Assembly: GCA_022496205.1 (NCBI GenBank)
Contig: WTXD01000024.1
Coordinates: 248,001 to 312,000, forward strand
Length of the DNA stretch: 64,000 bases
Origin: Gloeopeniophorella convolvens
Taxonomy: Eukaryota > Basidiomycota > Agaricomycetes > Russulales
Direction of reading: 5' to 3'
The position numbers and the translations under genes were made by a program. Shown piece by piece: positions 44,201-55,880 of this stretch. The notes below the pieces were generated by a model. The model had not been told where the DNA came from. It did not search any database and saw only the letters and a program-made list of their open reading frames with translations. Position 1 is the first letter of the stretch. Every line of letters begins with the position of its first letter.

Positions 44201-45609
44201 GTGAGCGCGAGCGCGAGAAGCGTGCTTCTGTTCTTGTATCCACCGCCGTGAGCTCCTAAATGCAGAATAACTTTGACTTTGCGCACCCTTGCATAAGTAC
44301 AGTCATGATAGCTACCATGGCTCGAGAGGCAACGGGCGTCGTTTCCGGGTGCGCCTCCGACGTCGGCGCTGATGTAGTAGCAGGCGCAGAGCGCCACTAC
44401 GACGACAAAGGCCGCATCCATGCGCCCTGAAGCATAACGCGTGAGACACTCAGATACACGACGCTTGCTCTCGGCGGTTTCGCGTTTTCTGATGAGTTAA
44501 TAAAGACCGGGCTTCCCGGAACTTCGTTTGGGGTACGTTCTGATTGAAGGGTCATACTTATGAACGCGTGTTGGACATTGTGAGTGACGCGGATTGTTGC
44601 GCAATTCCGCATTCCGTCGTGTCCATTCAGGTTCTGCAATGATACGTCACTTACCCTCGCGCCTACTAAAGATAGTCGTAGAGTTCGCTCTGGATGCCAT
44701 CGAAGCCGCCGCGCGGTATCGGGGCGTAAGGTGTGTTCCAGGATCATGGGGTGGCGGATTTGGGGGCCGGAAGCCGCGCCTAAAGATTGGTCTCCGCGAG
44801 TGTTTTGGTGTATCCAGCTGGGGGCACTGAGTAGCGTCGACTCCACTCTTCCATTGCCGAAGAACCTAACTCGTCTCCCAGCCAGAAGGTCAACTCTGAT
44901 TACAACAATGTCACTGTGGTACGGCTACAGTGAAGGACTACAGACCGATTCTGTTGCTGGCCACAGCCATCGGCTTAATTTGGCGTCATAGTTCGCCCGG
45001 AGCGCTTGAACCACTACATCGTGTAGTGAGAACCTACGACCGAGAAGCACATGTCTAGATTTACCACCTATGAAGTTCGCCGCCTCTGAGATGTTGGACT
45101 CTCACCGTGGTTGCGTGGAGGCTCACAATTTGTTACCGGTGTTCGAGCAGCAGGGGCTGGACCCGCTTACCCCATGCCACATTCGGCACGGAATTCATTA
45201 GGGCTTGGCTGCTGGCGAGAAGCTACAAGGAAGAAAAGAAGTTGACCGGACTTGTAGAGACGAGGACAGATGTGGGCAGCCCTCTGTGAAGAGACGCGAC
45301 GGCGGCCGCCCCTAGCTCGTCTCGTTCCCAGAGACAACGAAACTCGGAAAGATTGACATTGGTAATTCAGAAACCCTCCAATGCACGAGTCTCAATTGGC
45401 ACACTCTCGGAACCCACAACCTGGTGAAGTCACGATTCCTAGAAGCTAAAAGAACGTAAACATTGTCTCTCGGGTAGACATAGACGAGTTGAGCTAGTTA
45501 TACAGAGATGGGGTTGTCCAGGCATTCGCAGTCTCGATCCTTGCTTCATGTGAACGATAGAAATTGCGTATCTCACGCTTCCAATACACGGTACACCTAG
45601 CTCAGAACG
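41245..45609. other. Long region without a resolved gene
   Basis: An isolated exon-like stretch at about 41330-41396 reads PDDPELRGFPRDAIEEYSW and could splice to 41561, but no rest of a gene was found. An imperfect palindrome lies at 42394-42504. A minus frame at 44421-44179 begins MDAAFVVVVALCACYY, a possible secreted peptide, unsupported otherwise. A minus frame of 141 codons at 43468-43043 has no known motif. Confidence 0.3.
42394..42504. repeat. Imperfect inverted repeat, MITE-like
   Basis: The left arm (about 42394-42434: GGGTCGGGTCGGGTCAGGAT, then TTCCCCGCCAAAA) is the approximate reverse complement of the right arm (about 42466-42504: TTTTCTGGCGGGGAA, then CCCTACCCGACCGACCCC). The loop is about 31 bp. 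This is the layout of a short palindromic transposon remnant. No target-site duplication was identified. Confidence 0.5.
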
Positions 45610-48600
45610 TTAATCGAGAACTACACCAGGGACTATCCGGAAAGCCGGGCTCACCTTGATCGTCCCACTCTTCAGGTCCTCCAACCTGTAGCTGACTGAT
45701 TCGACTATCTGCACAGTGCGTTGTGAGCCTCGCACAAGCATAATCGCAATAGCAGTAAACTCTTACCGCTTGACCACCGCGCTGGCCCGCCTGCAGCGTC
45801 TTGAACTTCGATTTCTTCGAGTCAAACTCGCTAACGATGCCGACACAGGGTACGCCTTCGCCCACGTTCATGCTATACGTATGCAGTCCTTTGTGACCCT
45901 TAAGCTTCGCGGTTTCGATCACAGCGATGTCGCCGGGCATGATCTCCCCAACGTCGGTCGTCACCTGCGCGGCGGTCCGGGCATATATGAGGAAGCCATA
46001 TTCTCCAGGGCCCTGTGGGGGCGACGCGTTGTGCACCATAGACAGCGCCCTAGAGACGAAGCCCTCGTGCGAACTGCTCTCCGGGGCCTCGCGCTTCGAC
46101 CGCTCATGCAGTGCGGCGGCGGCGTCGGCGACGTAAATTCCAACGCTAGCATGCAGAGTGAGCAGCTTCTCTTTCGAAATCGCCTCAGGGACTGGTGCAG
46201 GGCCGCGGGGCACGCCTGCAGGCGGTGGTGGCTTGCTACTAATCGACGGCTGCGCGGACATTGCGGATGGCGGCGCGGCCGGCGGGTAAATCGTTGAGTC
46301 TTCTGACCACATCGACGCCGAAAGGTCGCTGGTCGCGCCACTGTCGCCGAAGTCAAGCGATCCGCTCGGGATGGAGGGCAGCTCCCATTGCCCGGTGCTA
46401 GCAGGGTCAGATGACTCTGGAGGCGGAGGTGCAGACCGTGGTGGTGGAGGCATGCGTGAGGAACGCGGCGGCGGCGCAGGCTGAGCCTCCTCTTCCTCGA
46501 CCAAGACGTAATCAGAAACAGCCTGGTGTGCTGAGGGTCGCGGTATCGACGTGACAGTGTCGAATGATGCGGTACGCGGGGGCGGAGTCGGCGTCACATC
46601 TGCCGAGGGCCTGCGAACAGGTGATGGGACCGGCGGGCGACTGGTTGGTACGGGAGGACGCGCAGACCGCGGAGGAGGAAGGCGCGGTGCCTCCTCTTCC
46701 TCCTCAACTGTCTCGACGCCATGATCGTCTTCCAGGTCCTCGTGCTGGACCTCCTCGAGCTCGCTCTCTTCAGCCTCAACTTGCACGCCGTCCTCCGAGC
46801 TGCTGGGGTGTTCGTACTCTTGGTCGGACTCGGACGGGCGCGCGACGGGTGGACGAGGCGGCGGGATCGCTCGCGGCAGCGAGCGTGGTGTTGCTCCTTC
46901 CTCACGCCGCGCAGGAGCTGCAGGTGGAGGCGGCGGCGGGGAAGCAATGCCCGTGCCGTGCTGTGTGGGCAGCATGCCCACACGCATGCCCCCCATCCCC
47001 GCAATTCTGGTGGCAATACGCTGTCTCCGCGCCTGTTCGTCTTCCTCGTCCTCCCCCTGCTCCGGCGTCCCCTCCGCGCGCTCGGCAGGCACCTGTGCCG
47101 AGCCGGAGTCATTCTCGCCTGTTTCTGCGCTTTCCGCGGGGGCAGCTGGAGGTGGCTGAGTGCGCCGAAGAGGAGGTGGCGCGCCGAACTTGATGCCCCC
47201 GAGCTTGGCCATGCGCTCTGCAATCGTCTGCCTGCGCTTCTGGTCTTCGTCTTCTCCGGACTCGTCGACAGGCTGGAGAGCCGCTGCGGATGCCGGTGGA
47301 ACCGACGAAAGGGGTTCTGCGGCTGTCGGCGGTGGTGCGCGCGGAACCGCGGGGATAGGCGACTTGGCAGGAGTATGGAATCGAGGGTCAATAGGATCTG
47401 CTGCGCATTCAACGATCACCAGACAGGAAAGGATGGGAAAGACACCTACCCCCGATGTCTTCGTCCAGGAATTCTTGCTCTAACACGAGCGATGGAGGCG
47501 CGCGCTTCGTTGATGGTGGCGGTGTGGGCGGTGGGAACGCGGGCGTAGCTGGGACACCGTACTGTCCTGAGCCCCGTCGCTCTTCGTGACTTCTTCGAGA
47601 CTCAGTACTCCGGCGGGATTCCATACTTTTGCGCCCATCTGGAACAGGAGGTGGGAGTGAGGGCTTGCGGACAGGTACAGGTGCAACCGGCGGTACAGCT
47701 TCGGCTTGACCTTGCGGAATACCCTCAAGGGCTTCGGGCTCCTGAGATATGGGCTCAGCTTGTTCGAGATAACTGAGGGCCGGCGGAGATGGCGGCCGGA
47801 CAAAGGACTCCGCATGAGAGGCAGAAGGCACTGGTGCAGCTCGAGAGGGAGGAGGAATGGAAGCCCTCTTAGGTGGCGATGCTACGTTTGACGTCTCGGG
47901 AGCGGGTGCTGGTATTGCGCGAGAAGGTGGGGGTACGGACGTTCTCTTCTTCGTTGAAGGGGTTCGCTGCGGGGAGGGCGCATGAATCGGCGGTTCACTC
48001 TCAGATGCCGGCACTGGCGCAGCGCGGGTGGGAGGAGGCAAAGACGTCCGCTTCGAAGACGGGGGTGGTGGGGAGACTGCCGGGGCATGGATGGGACGAG
48101 TGCTCGCGTTTGTTTCAGGAGGAGGGACAGGTGCAGGCGGGAGTGGACGAGTGATACGTGGAGGGGCCATGTCGTCTTCGTCTTCGTCGTCGTCTGGAGG
48201 GGTTGCGGATGCGAGAACCAGTGGTTCAGTGTAGAGTAGAGCTGCCTCGGACTCGATAGTGGCGTTCGGTTCGTGCGGGATGCTAGGCTGGCTGGACGTG
48301 CCTCCACCGTACGCGCCCTCCTCAGCGTCGTCATAATTGGCCTCGAGGTCTTGTTCCGGCTGCGCAGCTTCGACGGGTAAACCAACGTCATCCTCATGTA
48401 TAACACGTGTATCTTCATCATCGGGGTCAATCGCGCCGCTCTCCGATGTCTCATATCGTTGCTCTTCGAAGACATGTTGTGATAGGGCTTGTGCAGGGTG
48501 ATGAGATTCTATAAACGAGTAGAAACACACCATCAACAAGTTGTAAGATACACTTCCAGATAGAAGGGGCGGCGGGAACAGTGGGGGTTTCGGAAATGAC

Positions 48601-50414
48601 AATCAATATTTACCATCGTCCTCGTCATCCTCTTCATTCTCTGCGTTTCTACTGCCACCCTGCTGGGAGACCGAATATTGCACCGAAGGCGAGCTTCTCG
48701 CCGCAGGCTGACTTTCTTGCACGGATTCATAGGTTCCATGAGGGAAGACCTCGGGGCTTGCCTTTCGCTCAACAGAAGGGGCGGTCGCCTCTGCGGGAGA
48801 GGAAACTGCTGATTGACCTCCGAGCTCTGCGATGCGTTGCTGACGCGTGGCTTCAATCTCTTCGGAGGCCTCGTCTTCTTCGACCTCGAGTGCGGCATCC
48901 TCGTCGGGTGCCACCTGCACGTGGGGAGGCTCCTGAGAAGGCTCTGCGGCAGCAGCCTCAGTCTCGTGTTCAATAGTGAGGCCTTGCTGGGATTTCAGGT
49001 CCACCTCAGGTTCATCCGGAGACTCTGGTCGCGGGTCTGAAGACGCCGATACGGGTCTGGGTGGTGGTGCAATCACAGGTTCATCATTCCCAGCAGACGC
49101 GGAGAGCACGATACTGTTGGGGACTTCCTCGGCATGCTCTTGATCATTGGGTCTCGACTGTGAGGTATCTGGGTTGGCGCTGGTAACCCCAACTTCAGCA
49201 ATGTCGCCAACAGCCTGCGGTGCGACCTGGGGCTCTGCAGAGACATCCGGGCTCGTGTGGGCCGGTTCTTCTGCCCCAAGCCCCGGAGAAGTGAGCACCG
49301 TTTCAGCAGGAGGAGTAGCTTTGGATGATGCTTTCTTGCGCGGAGGAGCAGCGCGGCGCGGGCCCTGAGGGACAGGCATTGCGCGTGGAGGTGCATTAGG
49401 ACTAGCTGAGGGAGAGGGTTGTGCAGAGAAGTACTCTACGAAAATACAGATTAGCGCAGGTTCGCAGTATGTGAGCCAAGGCATACCTGGAGACGCGCCT
49501 GGGAGCGGAGGGGAGATAATTGCTGCGCCTTCGTTTACAGGTGGCGAAGTAGGGAGCGGGACTGCATATGTACACGATCAACGATAGAGCATATACAGTG
49601 AGCATGTATGCATACCATTTGCTGCTGCTTCGGTCTCTGCTTGTGCATGCTCGACGTCTCTCTCAGTGAGGACAGGCTCAGCAGCAGGAGCTTCAGCCGG
49701 AAGGACCCCCTCCGCGGGCTTGGCTGCAAGGGAAGCAGGCTTGGGCTTGACTTCTGGCTTGCGACCAAAGATCGGTGCCATTCCGACCCTCGTGCCGCCG
49801 AGGCGAGCCATGCGTGATGCGATTGCGGCGCGACGCTGCCTTTCCTCTTCTTCCGGATCGACAGTCTCCTTCTCGCCTTCTTCGGCAGGCGCCTCTCCCT
49901 CGGTGTCGGGGAGCTCGTCCCTGGCGAGAGACGGAGATTTCGAAATTGCTGCTATGATGTCGTCACTGGGAGGCTTCAGCGGCGACACAGCGGGCTTATC
50001 GCCAAGTATCCCAGAAGACACAGTGGGCTCTTCATCATCGTCACCAATAACAGGGGGCGATACAGCGACCTGCGGGGGAGGCTTCCACTTGGGTTTCTCT
50101 AGAGGCTTCGGGGGCGGGCTAGCTGCGGGACCTCCACCGAACGCACCGAGGCCCTGCAGCGCAGCCATGCGCTCCTTGAGCGATCCTCCTTTAGTGATGC
50201 TTTCCTTTGCGTCGCTAGCCGACATCCCGCCTTCAGCATGATGGATTTCGGGTGGCGATTCAGTCGGGGAGGGTGCGCGAGGCGTCCATTTGGACAGGTT
50301 ACCCGGTTTCGGGCGTGGCGGGGGAGGAGCGGGGGACGCCGCAGGCTTCTGCTCAAAGGCTGCGATGCGGTCGCGAAGCGAGCCCGGTTTGGGCTTGGGT
50401 GGGGGGTCCGACAT
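45610..50414 (-). CDS. BBC1: Bbc1-type actin-patch protein
   Basis: Six exons (50414-49616, 49561-49487, 49435-48614, 48508-47450, 47400-45767, 45708-45610) are phase-consistent and give 1495 residues. Most of the chain is disordered, Pro/Glu-rich scaffold with many SH3-ligand-like PPxRP tracts. The N-terminus is MSDPPPKPKPGSLRDRIAAF, then SLKERMAALQGLGAFGG. A motif recurs at least three times: IASRMARLGGTRVGM, IATRIAGMGGMRVGM, IAERMAKLGGIKFG. The C-terminal 190 residues form the BBC1/AIM3 cysteine-proteinase-like fold (LLTLHASVGIYVADAA, GEYGFLIYARTAAQV, PGDIAVIETAKLKGHKGLHT, VGIVSEFDSKKSKFKTLQAG, ESVSYRLEDLKSGTIKV). In yeast Bbc1 sits at endocytic actin patches and restrains Las17/type I myosin activity. 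I see no SH3 domain at the N-terminus here. Its 5' end is the left edge of a tandem duplication. Confidence 0.87.
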
Positions 50415-52193
50415 ACGTGCCCGGCGACAAACTGGACAATGTGCTCGCTGATGGTGGTTATCGACGAGGACGTGCGCGACGACGTCGCCTTGGTTGCCTC
50501 GGCGGACGCCCGTGCTGCGCGCGGCATCTCCCGTCCCGTTCATTTCCTTCCCTCCGCCTCCGACACTCCGACCCTCTATGCACATACCCATCCCCGCCCA
50601 GCAGCGTCATATAGTCACAGCTTGCGTCGATGCTCACGGCTCATCACGACCTTCACCGACAGGACCTCCACGTATAGGTTGCATCCATGCTACTGACTTA
50701 CAAGTTCTGCGCTAGTGGTCGAATTTTTCTATATAAATCCGACTCGGACTTACTGGCTGCCTCTGCACCGTGCCATTGCCTTTTGCGCGTGCTCCCGAAT
50801 ACTCTGACTTCCCATTTCTACGCTAGTACTGCGACGAGCCCTTGAGTTGTCAGTCTATCGCCACAGACATCGACACACCGGTGGTTGAAGGTCACTTGTC
50901 CCGTCTATTGCTCTCCGTCGCCCATAAGAACGCTCAGACCCTTTCCTCTGCCCTCCGTCCGATTCAGAGGCCACCATAGCCACATCATCGGTGCTTCATG
51001 CCTCATGGGCTAACTATGTACTCGAGTACGTCAACTGCTGTCACTCCGAAAGGCTCGACCCCGGTGACCGGCAACCTCAGCTCTTACATATCATTAGATC
51101 CGCTCGCTTATATGCAAACGATACCCAGCGGTTTGCATCAGACTTTGTCTCGCACATCCTTGAAACACATATTGCTGGCGGCAAATGTCACGTGGTCGAA
51201 GCACCACTTGTCCCCAGTCTCAGCTGCCCTCACCACCCTGCTTACGTTCGAAGGCACCGGTGGTCTCAGTCCCAGACATTGCAATGCCCATCGATACGCC
51301 CACCTCTGCAAGACTCCGGATGCCTTTTTCTCTGGTGCTCTGGTGTGCCGAAGCCCAGCAAGTGGAAAATCCTCTTGTGATCGCAACACCAGCCGGGACA
51401 CTCAGGTCACGACTATCACCAAGCAACCAGGCAACCGTGGGCTTAGGATAGACGCTTGCACGCACCAACCACCGACCATTGTCAGAATCTCCTATTTGGT
51501 GATCGTTGTCGGTCGAACGCTGACTTGGCTTGGGCAATCCATAACAGCACACCTTCATATGATGATCCCCTGTCATCCTGCACACAGCCGGTGCACAAGG
51601 CGACAGGTTGGCCAGTGACCGCCCAAATCTGATTAGTTGACGCTGACGCCCACCCAGGAGTCAACATCGCCCGCAGTGGCCGACGCTGAGCCAGTTTTGT
51701 GTGGCTGTGTACCATCATGTCAACGCTGCCTACTCTATTATTATCCGAGCCTATTTATCGCCCGGCTACTCGCAACAAGCACGATTGCACCGCGTCATTC
51801 GTTCACCATGACACAGCTCCTGCATAGCCCGAGTTTGTGAGCACGCCCAGGTGACGGCATGAGGACATACACACGATAGGTGTCGAGTAACCTTGATCAA
51901 TCCGACAGATCACGGGCACCTTACTTGTGTCAGTGCCATCGAATTGGGCGGCACTGCGCGTTGCCTTCCCAATTAGCGTTCCTATGGCTCCTGTCAATGC
52001 AGCTCACATTCGATGCTGTGATTCAATCATGCGGAGACGTACTTAAGCCTGGCACACCCCAAATGACTCTCCCAGCTTTCGCTCAACACTTCGTACTTCC
52101 TGCAGGCACTGGTTTGCCTTTCGCGCTTCCTTCGTTCATTTCCACGATCTCTACAACCCACCTACCCTTCTCTTACGCCACCCAATATTCGAA
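50415..52193. other. Divergent intergenic region
   Basis: It lies between the Bbc1-type gene (minus) and the precursor gene (plus) and is duplicated as 54.07-55.88 kb. It includes the conserved TTAAG promoter element near 52043. No gene is recognised. Confidence 0.45.
52039..52053 (+). promoter_or_regulatory. TATA-like core promoter of precursor gene A
   Basis: GTACTTAAGCCTGGC lies about 150 bp before the ATG. The corresponding position of gene B has GTATTTAAGCCTGGC, within a block conserved between the duplicates. Confidence 0.5.
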
Positions 52194-53273
52194 ATGCTTG
52201 CTTCCACTATTGTCATTGCTCTTCTCGCCGCACAGGCTGCTCCGTCGTTCGCTGCCCCTCTTGAGTCAGTACCAACCTCCTCTCCTCTGTTCGCCAGCTT
52301 ACCCTATATCCAGCTCTCACAGCTATGTGGCCCGCGAAGGGGTTGCAGGAGATGTGGCAGAGGATGCTGCAAAGGCCGCTGCATCGAGCGGCATTGGCAA
52401 GACGATCGCAGGCAGCCTCGCTGGTGCACTGACCAGCCTCGGCGTCGGGGGTGCCGTCACCGGATTGTTTAGCAGTCTCGGGAACAAGGACTCCTCGAGG
52501 TCAGGCACACGCTTTTCCTTCGGAGGCGCAGGATGCTGATGCTGCTATGTCAGCTCGAAGCGCGACCTTGAACTCCTTGAGCTGATTGCTCGCGAGAGTG
52601 TTGCTGGCGAGGTCGTTGATGACGCCGCAAAAGTCGCCGCGAAGAGCGGCCTCGGCAAATCGATCGCGAAAGGCATCGCTGGCACACTGACCAGCCTCGG
52701 CGTGAGCTCCGCGATCACGGACCTACTTGACCCCAGCAGCGACAGCTCGTAAGCGAAAGTCTCTGAAGTCCTCTTCCTCGCGTTCCGACGAATTGCTTCT
52801 AGTTCCAAGCGTGCACTCCTGGACGATGTCGAAAGCATCATTAATGACTTGAAGAATGTGTTCCCCGATCTTCGGTAAGCACAGCTATACACGGGTTCAA
52901 GAACTACGCTGATCCCGTCGTCTACAGCCGGGACGGCCTTGAGAGGCGGACCGGCATCGCCGGCCTCGTCGACGATGGGGTTGTGGACGCTCTGAAGACT
53001 GGTGCTATCAGCGGTGCTGTGGGAGGTGGCGCTACTGCGTTGATCGAGGGCATCAAGGGCCTTGTCGATAACAAGAGGTGCGCTTAGCTATCGCTTCGAT
53101 ACGTTCTTTGGGCTGACGTCCACGTTTTCGCCTCAGCTCCCGCAGTGTTGCGCTTTCGTGAGTCAACTCTTCATTTGCGATACCAGCGACCGTTTCTCAC
53201 GACTCAGCACAGGGACGACGACCTGCGCCTTCTGAGCCTCCTGTCCCGCCGTGCGCTCGCAGACATCGATTAG
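52194..53273 (+). CDS. Secreted modular precursor A with dibasic processing sites
   Basis: Seven exons (52194-52264, 52314-52499, 52554-52748, 52803-52874, 52928-53077, 53137-53157, 53213-53273) give 251 residues. Every intron is phase 2. A signal peptide (MLASTIVIALLAAQAAPSFA) precedes repeated Ala/Gly-rich helical modules: GIGKTIAGSLAGALTSLGV, then GLGKSIAKGIAGTLTSLGV, then a third, looser one (GAISGAVGGGATALIEGI). Dibasic pairs, typical Kex2 sites, fall at residues 88-89 (KR), 153-154 (KR), 175-176 (RR), 181-182 (RR) and 244-245 (RR); the first three coincide with splice junctions. I do not recognise the family. Cleavage would release several small amphipathic peptides; a signalling, surface-active or antimicrobial role is possible but inferred. 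Gene B at 55881 is a shorter duplicate. Confidence 0.75.
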
Positions 53274-53947
53274 GGTGGATGTTTACATGGTTGGGTTTAT
53301 GATCTCGGTTACGAACAAGAAAGCATACCATCATTAGTTACATAATATCAGGCAAGCCATCAGGCAGATCGGGTCCATTGGTTGACTGATTGCGCGAGCA
53401 AGTAACGGAGGTGTCAGGTCGTGATGGTAGTCATTAAAAGGCCCTTGAGTTCCTTGCCTAGTGGGTAAACCTAGTGTTTTGCGTCTGAAGGAGACACATG
53501 CCCTAGGTCCCCGACCCTCAACGCAAAGGCCCCGAAGAGGCCTGTTCGATACTGTGCTCAAGCCTCAGACCACTGAGGGGGAAACATGAACTCGAGAAAT
53601 TTTCCGATACACGACAACCACAGAACGTGAGTGGTATCATAACTTCGCGAATCATTCGCTGATAACACGTGCGCTGAGGACAGCAGGCTCGATCGGCTCG
53701 CATTTGTGTGCGCAGGGCGCCAAGCCTAGTCTCCACGTGCAGACCTTATAGTAATCACAGATGATACTTAGTCGATCTGTTTGATTATGACGCCAAGCCC
53801 CTGATCGATGCGCCCCTCGACAGGCTCAGGACTGCTCAGGGTCCTCGCGCTTAGAGTCCTTGCGGCCAAGCTTGTTATACAGGTGATAACAGAGCCTATG
53901 CCCAGAAGATGTGGATCGTCGTTCAGAGAACTCAGTCCATCCTGGCA
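53274..53947. other. 3' flank of precursor A, duplicated segment
   Basis: No gene. About 53330-53570 resembles 56560-56820 (downstream of gene B), and about 53790-53880 resembles 57065-57165, showing that the duplication includes the 3' flank. Confidence 0.5.
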
Positions 53948-54070
53948 GCGTGTTTCTGCTCGAAGGCTGCGATGCGGTCACCAAGCGAACCTGATTTGGG
54001 CTTAGGTGGGGGGTCCGACGTGCGCGCTCGGCGACTGTCTAGGCAATTGTCCATGTCCTCGCTGATGGCG
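53948..54070 (-). pseudogene. Duplicated 5' fragment of the Bbc1-type gene
   Basis: On the minus strand it encodes SDPPPKPKSGSLGDRIAAFE, closely matching the N-terminus of the gene at 50414. The start codon position reads ACG instead of ATG and homology stops after about 25 residues. It is a by-product of the segmental duplication and cannot make the protein. Confidence 0.8.
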
Positions 54071-55880
54071 GAAGAGCGTGAGCGACGCGACGTCGCCTTG
54101 GAAGCCCCCGCGCCCGCGCTGCGCGCGGCATCTCCCGTCTCACCCATCTCCGACTTCTCTCTCCGCCGTTGGCATCCGCTCTCCTCGCTCGGCAGAGACG
54201 ATCCCCTTGTTGTATAGCTTCGGTTAATCCTTATGATGAAGTTCGTGGCACAACGTTCACCGGGAGGACCTTCGTGCACAGATCACAACCAAATCACAGA
54301 CATACTGCTAATTTACAAAGATTCGGCCACTGTCGCAGGACTCACAAGCTGTTTGCAAGTCGGACCTTCCGGGCGCATATCCCCTGCCATGTCAGCCCTC
54401 TCATCGAGTGCCTCCCAAAACTCCGACCTCGCGTTTTTACTGTATTAGGTCCAAGATACCAGTCCACTGCTGAAACTCAACAGGCTCAGCAGGGACAGAT
54501 CCATAGCCGCGGTATCCCGGTCTGAGATTGAACTGAAGTTTGGATTTTCACTCATGGGACATGTTTTGTCTTGTCGACTCGATCCTCCTTCATGCATCAT
54601 GACACACGACATCCGACGCACAGCAGCGAACCCTCTCGTCTTCGGCTCCGGCTACCCTGCAGGAGCTGATGGGTCGAGCAAGGTCGAGCAGCGCGCCGCG
54701 ACTGCGGGGAACGTTACCTTGTGAATTACCGCCACTGCTCCGACAGGCTTGACTCGTCTCACGAATCATTGGGTCTGCTCGCTCCTCTATGAATGCTATC
54801 TACCGGTCCCAGATCGCATGAGATCGCATGTCATTGGCACCGGTCTTCGAGTTGATCGTCCGGTGCGTTCGCAGCACAGACCATCATGGTTGCGCACGCT
54901 CCACGCTCCAGCCAAGAGATAAGCCAGGCCAGCTGGCACTCCACCAGAGTCCACCTTTGCGAACTCTTTTTGATACGTGGAGCTAGTCTCGGTTCCAGTC
55001 GTTGCATAGGCGATCGCTCCGCGCTCACAGAGCGGAATCACCATGGCTTTTTTCAAGAACGAGCTCAGATTCAAAAGTAGATCATCCAATCACCGTCCCC
55101 GTCCGTTGATCCCATCAACCGACCAGATACCCCTGTAGGGGGTAAAAGTCATAGTGAGCTCTGTGGACGTCTGGGAACAAGACTTACGTGGAGCCCTTTG
55201 CTGTGGTGTGGTCAGGTGTGGCCCCAGCAGCATTGCTCTGTGTACAAATCTGTACAAACGGACGATCATTCGTGATTGATGGCGGCAAACACCACTTGAT
55301 CGAAGCCCCGCTTATCTCCCCACACATCAACCTCCTCCTCGACAACCGTTACTGTCGTGTCAGACTCCGACTGGGGCAACTACACAGAGTCATACACCCC
55401 CCTGTCTTTCTTCTCACAGGCTTTGCGCAAGAATACCGGTCGCAGATTTTGGCCAGTGTCTGCTCCGATCCGACCACATGATGCTGGCGCGCATAGGAGT
55501 CGACATCGCCCGCCGGGGTCAATGTTCAAGGGCAAACTTGAACTCCGAGTCAGGACTCGACAGGCACTAAGTAACCCTTGATCTACCCAACTGATCACGG
55601 TGCATGGGCTCCACCGGGTTCGATGGTACTGCGTGGTGCATCTCCGATCAGCGACCCTGCCATAGCTCGTGCCAACGCAGCTCATATTCGATGCCGTAAT
55701 CTAATTGCATAGAGGCGTATTTAAGCCTGGCGCATCTCGCTCAACATCCCCAGCTTCCGCTCACCATCTACTTCGTACTTCCTATAGGCACTGGTTTGCC
55801 TTTCGCACCTCCTTCGTTCACTCTCATTCCACGATCTACACAGTTCAATCACCACTCTTTAACACCATCCAATATCCGAA
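54071..55880. other. Region upstream of precursor B
   Basis: Diverged duplicate of 50.4-52.2 kb. Recognisable pieces include the GATCGAAGCCCCGCTTATC / GTCGAAGCACCACTTGTC pair (55297 and 51196), the TATA-like block and the 5' leader. No gene is seen. Confidence 0.5.
55717..55731 (+). promoter_or_regulatory. TATA-like core promoter of precursor gene B
   Basis: GTATTTAAGCCTGGC lies about 160 bp before the ATG, conserved with gene A. The 5' leader including CACTGGTTTGCCTTTCGC is also conserved. Confidence 0.55.

Larger units (their letters stand above)
50345..53880. repeat. Tandem segmental duplication, unit 1
   Basis: This unit contains the first codons of the Bbc1-type gene, the intergenic promoter, the seven-exon precursor gene and its downstream flank. 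Homologous segments recur in the same order and orientation at 53948-57165: FEQK-coding start, promoter TTAAGCCTGGC, signal-peptide exon, conserved 3' flank, and the GATCGATGCGC / GATTGATGCGC block near 53800 and 57080. Boundaries are approximate. Confidence 0.8.

Noticed and set aside
46564..47548. Long plus-strand frames opposite the Bbc1-type gene
   Set aside because: They are antisense shadows of a GC-rich, proline-rich coding exon whose sense frame carries the conserved motifs and consistent splicing.
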